A DNA stretch of 7,700 nt from JAUWMI01 sp964454265 (GTDB lineage Bacteria > Sumerlaeota > Sumerlaeia > MWCT01 > JAUWMI01), in assembly GCA_964454265.1 (NCBI GenBank), contig CAYVXD010000167.1, positions 1 to 7,700 on the forward strand, read 5' to 3'. The translations under genes were made by a program, and so were the position numbers. Positions 5,761-7,700 of this stretch are shown in pieces. The notes beneath the pieces were generated by a model. It worked only from the letters and a program-made list of their open reading frames with translations, did not search any database and was not told the origin of the DNA. Each line of letters opens with the position of its first letter. Position 1 is the first letter of the stretch.

Positions 5761-5785
5761 CAGTTTTTTTTGCGAATTTTTTCAT

Positions 5786-5985
5786 GGTAAAACCTTGTGG
5801 GGTTGTGGGGTGGTCAATCAGGTTTGCTAACTCCTGAATAAATAGCCGTGACTTCTACGATATCGGCCAGGCCGCATGAGGGGATACGTCAAGAGCGGTG
5901 TACGAGCAGCTGAGCGGCGGGGGAAAATAGAAGAAATTGTTTTGCGCATCGGCGCAGCCTCGGCCTTTTCGCTCATCCAGAGTGT
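5786..5985. other. Intergenic stretch with no recognisable gene
   Basis: No plausible coding frame, tRNA or strong terminator is visible. The stretch holds short palindromes such as CGATATCG and GGCCAGGCC near 5858-5874. Just to its right in the ORF below, and extending to about 5950, is a GC-rich run with GCGC-ATCG-GCGC symmetry, but without a following T-run. Confidence 0.4.
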
Positions 5986-6180
5986 CTAGTGAAAGAGGGG
6001 CCAGATGCTGGGTGAGGCGGCGAGGGGGATGAAGCGGTAATCAGTGGTTTGCGTTGTGGCGCTGAAATCATCGCGCATCATGGTGTTCAGGGTGATATTA
6101 TAGCCGGGGAATCCGCCATTAGCGTAGGCAAACCAGGCTGCGCAGCTTATGCGGTGTGTTCGGCATTCACGCAATCTCAT
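5986..6180 (-). pseudogene. 64-codon ORF after the hydrolase; possible remnant of a surface-protein C-terminus
   Basis: This ORF starts 14 nt after the hydrolase stop and has AAGGA 8 nt before its ATG, so translation is possible. The N-terminal third (RECRTHRISCAAW) looks unlike a natural protein start. The later part, ending DYRFIPLAASPSI, resembles the D-F-R-L-x-P-x-SP-ID ending common in right-handed beta-helix surface proteins, but the usual D-A-G continuation is replaced by WPLFH and a stop. I read it as either a decayed 3' fragment of such a gene or a small ORF of unknown role. The similarity is from memory of the motif only, and the strand and frame are the only firm facts. Confidence 0.2.
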
Positions 6181-6194
6181 GTACGTGTTCCTTT

Positions 6195-7700
6195 TTATTT
6201 GAACACCATTTTAAGTATTATTGGATATTCCTTGATGGGAACGGTGATTTTATTTTTGAGGCCGTCACTATGAACAGCAAGCAGCTGGGATTTATCTGCG
6301 TCCGAAAGCGGATCAATAAGCGTCGCCTCCAGCCTGCCTGCTGAGAATGAGGATATTCCGATTTTTACAGCTTCAGGTGCGCCGTCATCATGAAAAATTC
6401 GCGCATCAGTATTTGTCCCACCGGTTTGAAGCTCGTCTTTCGATAAGCTTTCTTTCCATAGCAAAAGGAAATATTGGGTTGAATTCCGCGCGAGCAGAAG
6501 AGCTCTGGGGGGTGCGGATACAGGGGCGTCGAACGTCAGCTGAACTTCATTCCCAGCAACAGCCTCTGCAGGAGCAGGCTCACTCTCGCCTTGTTCGCTG
6601 AGAGCAGTGGTCAGGGCTTTAAGCGCAAGATACGCAGGCCGAGGAGATTCAGCACCTGCATTCAAGATTCCGAAATTATGTTCCTGATCGCTGGCGTTCG
6701 TTCCATCGCAGATGAAATCATACCAATATGTACGCGTTATGTTTTGAGCAAAGTTGCCGCAATAAACGCGCAGCAAAAATTTGGCCTGATCTTCAAGCGT
6801 GATATTCGCTGCGTGTCGCCACATAAAGTGGCCCTTTATTGTAGGATAGCCTTGCTCGGTGACGACGAGTGGAAGATCTTTACCGCAGCGCTTCATCGTG
6901 TTTCGTAATCGCTCAATTCCGGCATACGTATATTCCGGCAGCAATGGATGACAATACGGATGGATGGCAATAGCATCGAATCGTGCTTGAAGATGGGGAG
7001 CAACGAGGTCAACGATTGGCGCCTCCATGCCTGCTGTGTAGATTATAGCTGAAGGGTCCAGTGAACGTATTTTTACTGCTGCTGCATTTGCAAGGCGTGC
7101 GTACGCGCCTACCCATCGGCCTCCGCGCCAGTCGCCTCCATATTGCTTGTTCATCAAGAAGGCATTTGGCTCATTCCATATTTCCCACTGATGAATCCTG
7201 CCTTTAAAATGATTAACCATAAATTCCACATACCGCAGGAAGTATTTAAATTCACGTTCAGGATTTTCTTTACTCCCAATTCCATGATCAGGATAGTTCG
7301 CATTGCCATAATTGAGAATCAGCAGAATTTCGATGCCTTGTTTGAGCGCCTCTTCTACCCATGCCTCTCTGTCTTCCGGTATCTTGAGTTTACGTCTCTT
7401 CCGCTCAACCCAGGCCCATGATATTTCGTCTCGTAAATGCCGAATTCCAGCTTCACGCATTAGCGTGATAGGCTTTTCGCACCGCCCCGAAAAATGCACA
7501 CATACTCCAATACTATCCAGAAATTCATCCACCGGTTTTATGCGAACATTGAGCACTACTTCTGATTTCGCGGAATTATTTTCTTGAGAACTGTTCATGG
7601 CAGAAGCCTCAACGGAAGATTTTATATCATCGGCAATTACATTTCCGAGAAAAATAAAGGCAAACACTAAAATTCCATAGAATACTCTCAGAAGAAGTTT
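6195..7700 (-). CDS. Secreted glycoside hydrolase, clan GH-A, PslG/GH39-like (5' end outside window)
   Basis: A retaining glycosidase of the (beta/alpha)8 clan GH-A type, most like the PslG/GH39 group acting on polysaccharides. Counting from the GTG at 7667, the N-terminal barrel strands carry SIGVCVHFS (52-60), MREAGIRHLRDEISWAWVER (70-89) and ILLILNYGN (114-122). The acid/base glutamate is E166 in WEIWNEPN, the barrel histidine is in IAIHPY (233-238), and the nucleophile is E271 in LVVTEQGYPT. Residues from about 355 to 490 look like a beta-rich C-terminal domain. The GTG at 7667 is not the true start: the frame stays open to the window edge, adding KLLLRVFYGIL, and together with VFAFIFLGNVIA this makes a good Sec signal peptide, cleaved before DD. 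The initiator therefore lies just beyond 7700. The substrate is unknown. The next ORF starts 14 nt downstream. Confidence 0.88.
   Translation of the reverse strand, partial: KLLLRVFYGILVFAFIFLGNVIADDIKSSVEASAMNSSQENNSAKSEVVLNVRIKPVDEFLDSIGVCVHFSGRCEKPITLMREAGIRHLRDEISWAWVERKRRKLKIPEDREAWVEEALKQGIEILLILNYGNANYPDHGIGSKENPEREFKYFLRYVEFMVNHFKGRIHQWEIWNEPNAFLMNKQYGGDWRGGRWVGAYARLANAAAVKIRSLDPSAIIYTAGMEAPIVDLVAPHLQARFDAIAIHPYCHPLLPEYTYAGIERLRNTMKRCGKDLPLVVTEQGYPTIKGHFMWRHAANITLEDQAKFLLRVYCGNFAQNITRTYWYDFICDGTNASDQEHNFGILNAGAESPRPAYLALKALTTALSEQGESEPAPAEAVAGNEVQLTFDAPVSAPPRALLLARNSTQYFLLLWKESLSKDELQTGGTNTDARIFHDDGAPEAVKIGISSFSAGRLEATLIDPLSDADKSQLLAVHSDGLKNKITVPIKEYPIILKMVFK

Noticed and set aside
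5741..5785. 14-residue ORF MKKFAKKTVDPINK with AAGG 7 nt upstream, considered as a leader peptide
   Set aside because: It overlaps the candidate -35 and -10 elements of the better promoter and has no attenuator-like codon run.
1..7700. Transposon, integrase, phage or toxin-antitoxin module
   Set aside because: No transposase, recombinase or toxin motif, and no terminal inverted repeats with target duplications, were found on either strand.

Overview
The window looks like a chromosomal segment from an uncultured, free-living bacterium. Support comes from strong AGGAGG Shine-Dalgarno sites, Sec signal peptides, moderately GC-rich coding sequence and intergenic palindromes of the kind common in environmental genomes. 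Nothing in the sequence allows a phylum to be named. I see no phage, plasmid, CRISPR, tRNA or rRNA signal.

Layout, left to right: a short leader with a possible promoter (1-133); a plus-strand glycerate 2-kinase (134-1288); a large imperfect inverted repeat that probably ends transcription from both sides (1294-1367); then only minus-strand genes. In their direction of transcription these are: a secreted PslG/GH39-like glycoside hydrolase whose 5' end lies outside the window (7700-6195); a 64-codon ORF that may be a gene remnant (6180-5986); about 225 nt of leader with a good promoter and a predicted three-way-junction RNA (5760-5510); two tandem paralogous secreted proteins, each with seven ~66-residue beta-propeller-type repeats (gene B 5501-3969, gene A 3894-2356); a double-hairpin palindromic element that supplies gene A's terminator (2267-2327); and a DPM1-type family 2 glycosyltransferase (2143-1382).

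How the genes relate: the two propeller genes look like one transcription unit, driven by the promoter near 5732-5760 and ending at the hairpin and T-run after gene A. They share a near-identical ribosome-binding site and signal-peptide start and an identical 46-bp 3' flank, so they arose by tandem duplication with one breakpoint inside the palindromic repeat. The hydrolase and the glycosyltransferase both point to polysaccharide or glycoconjugate metabolism, but they are not adjacent and no pathway can be deduced. The glycerate kinase is a stand-alone central-carbon enzyme.

The least ordinary parts are the structured leader upstream of gene B and the tandem propeller pair with its asymmetric terminator arrangement.
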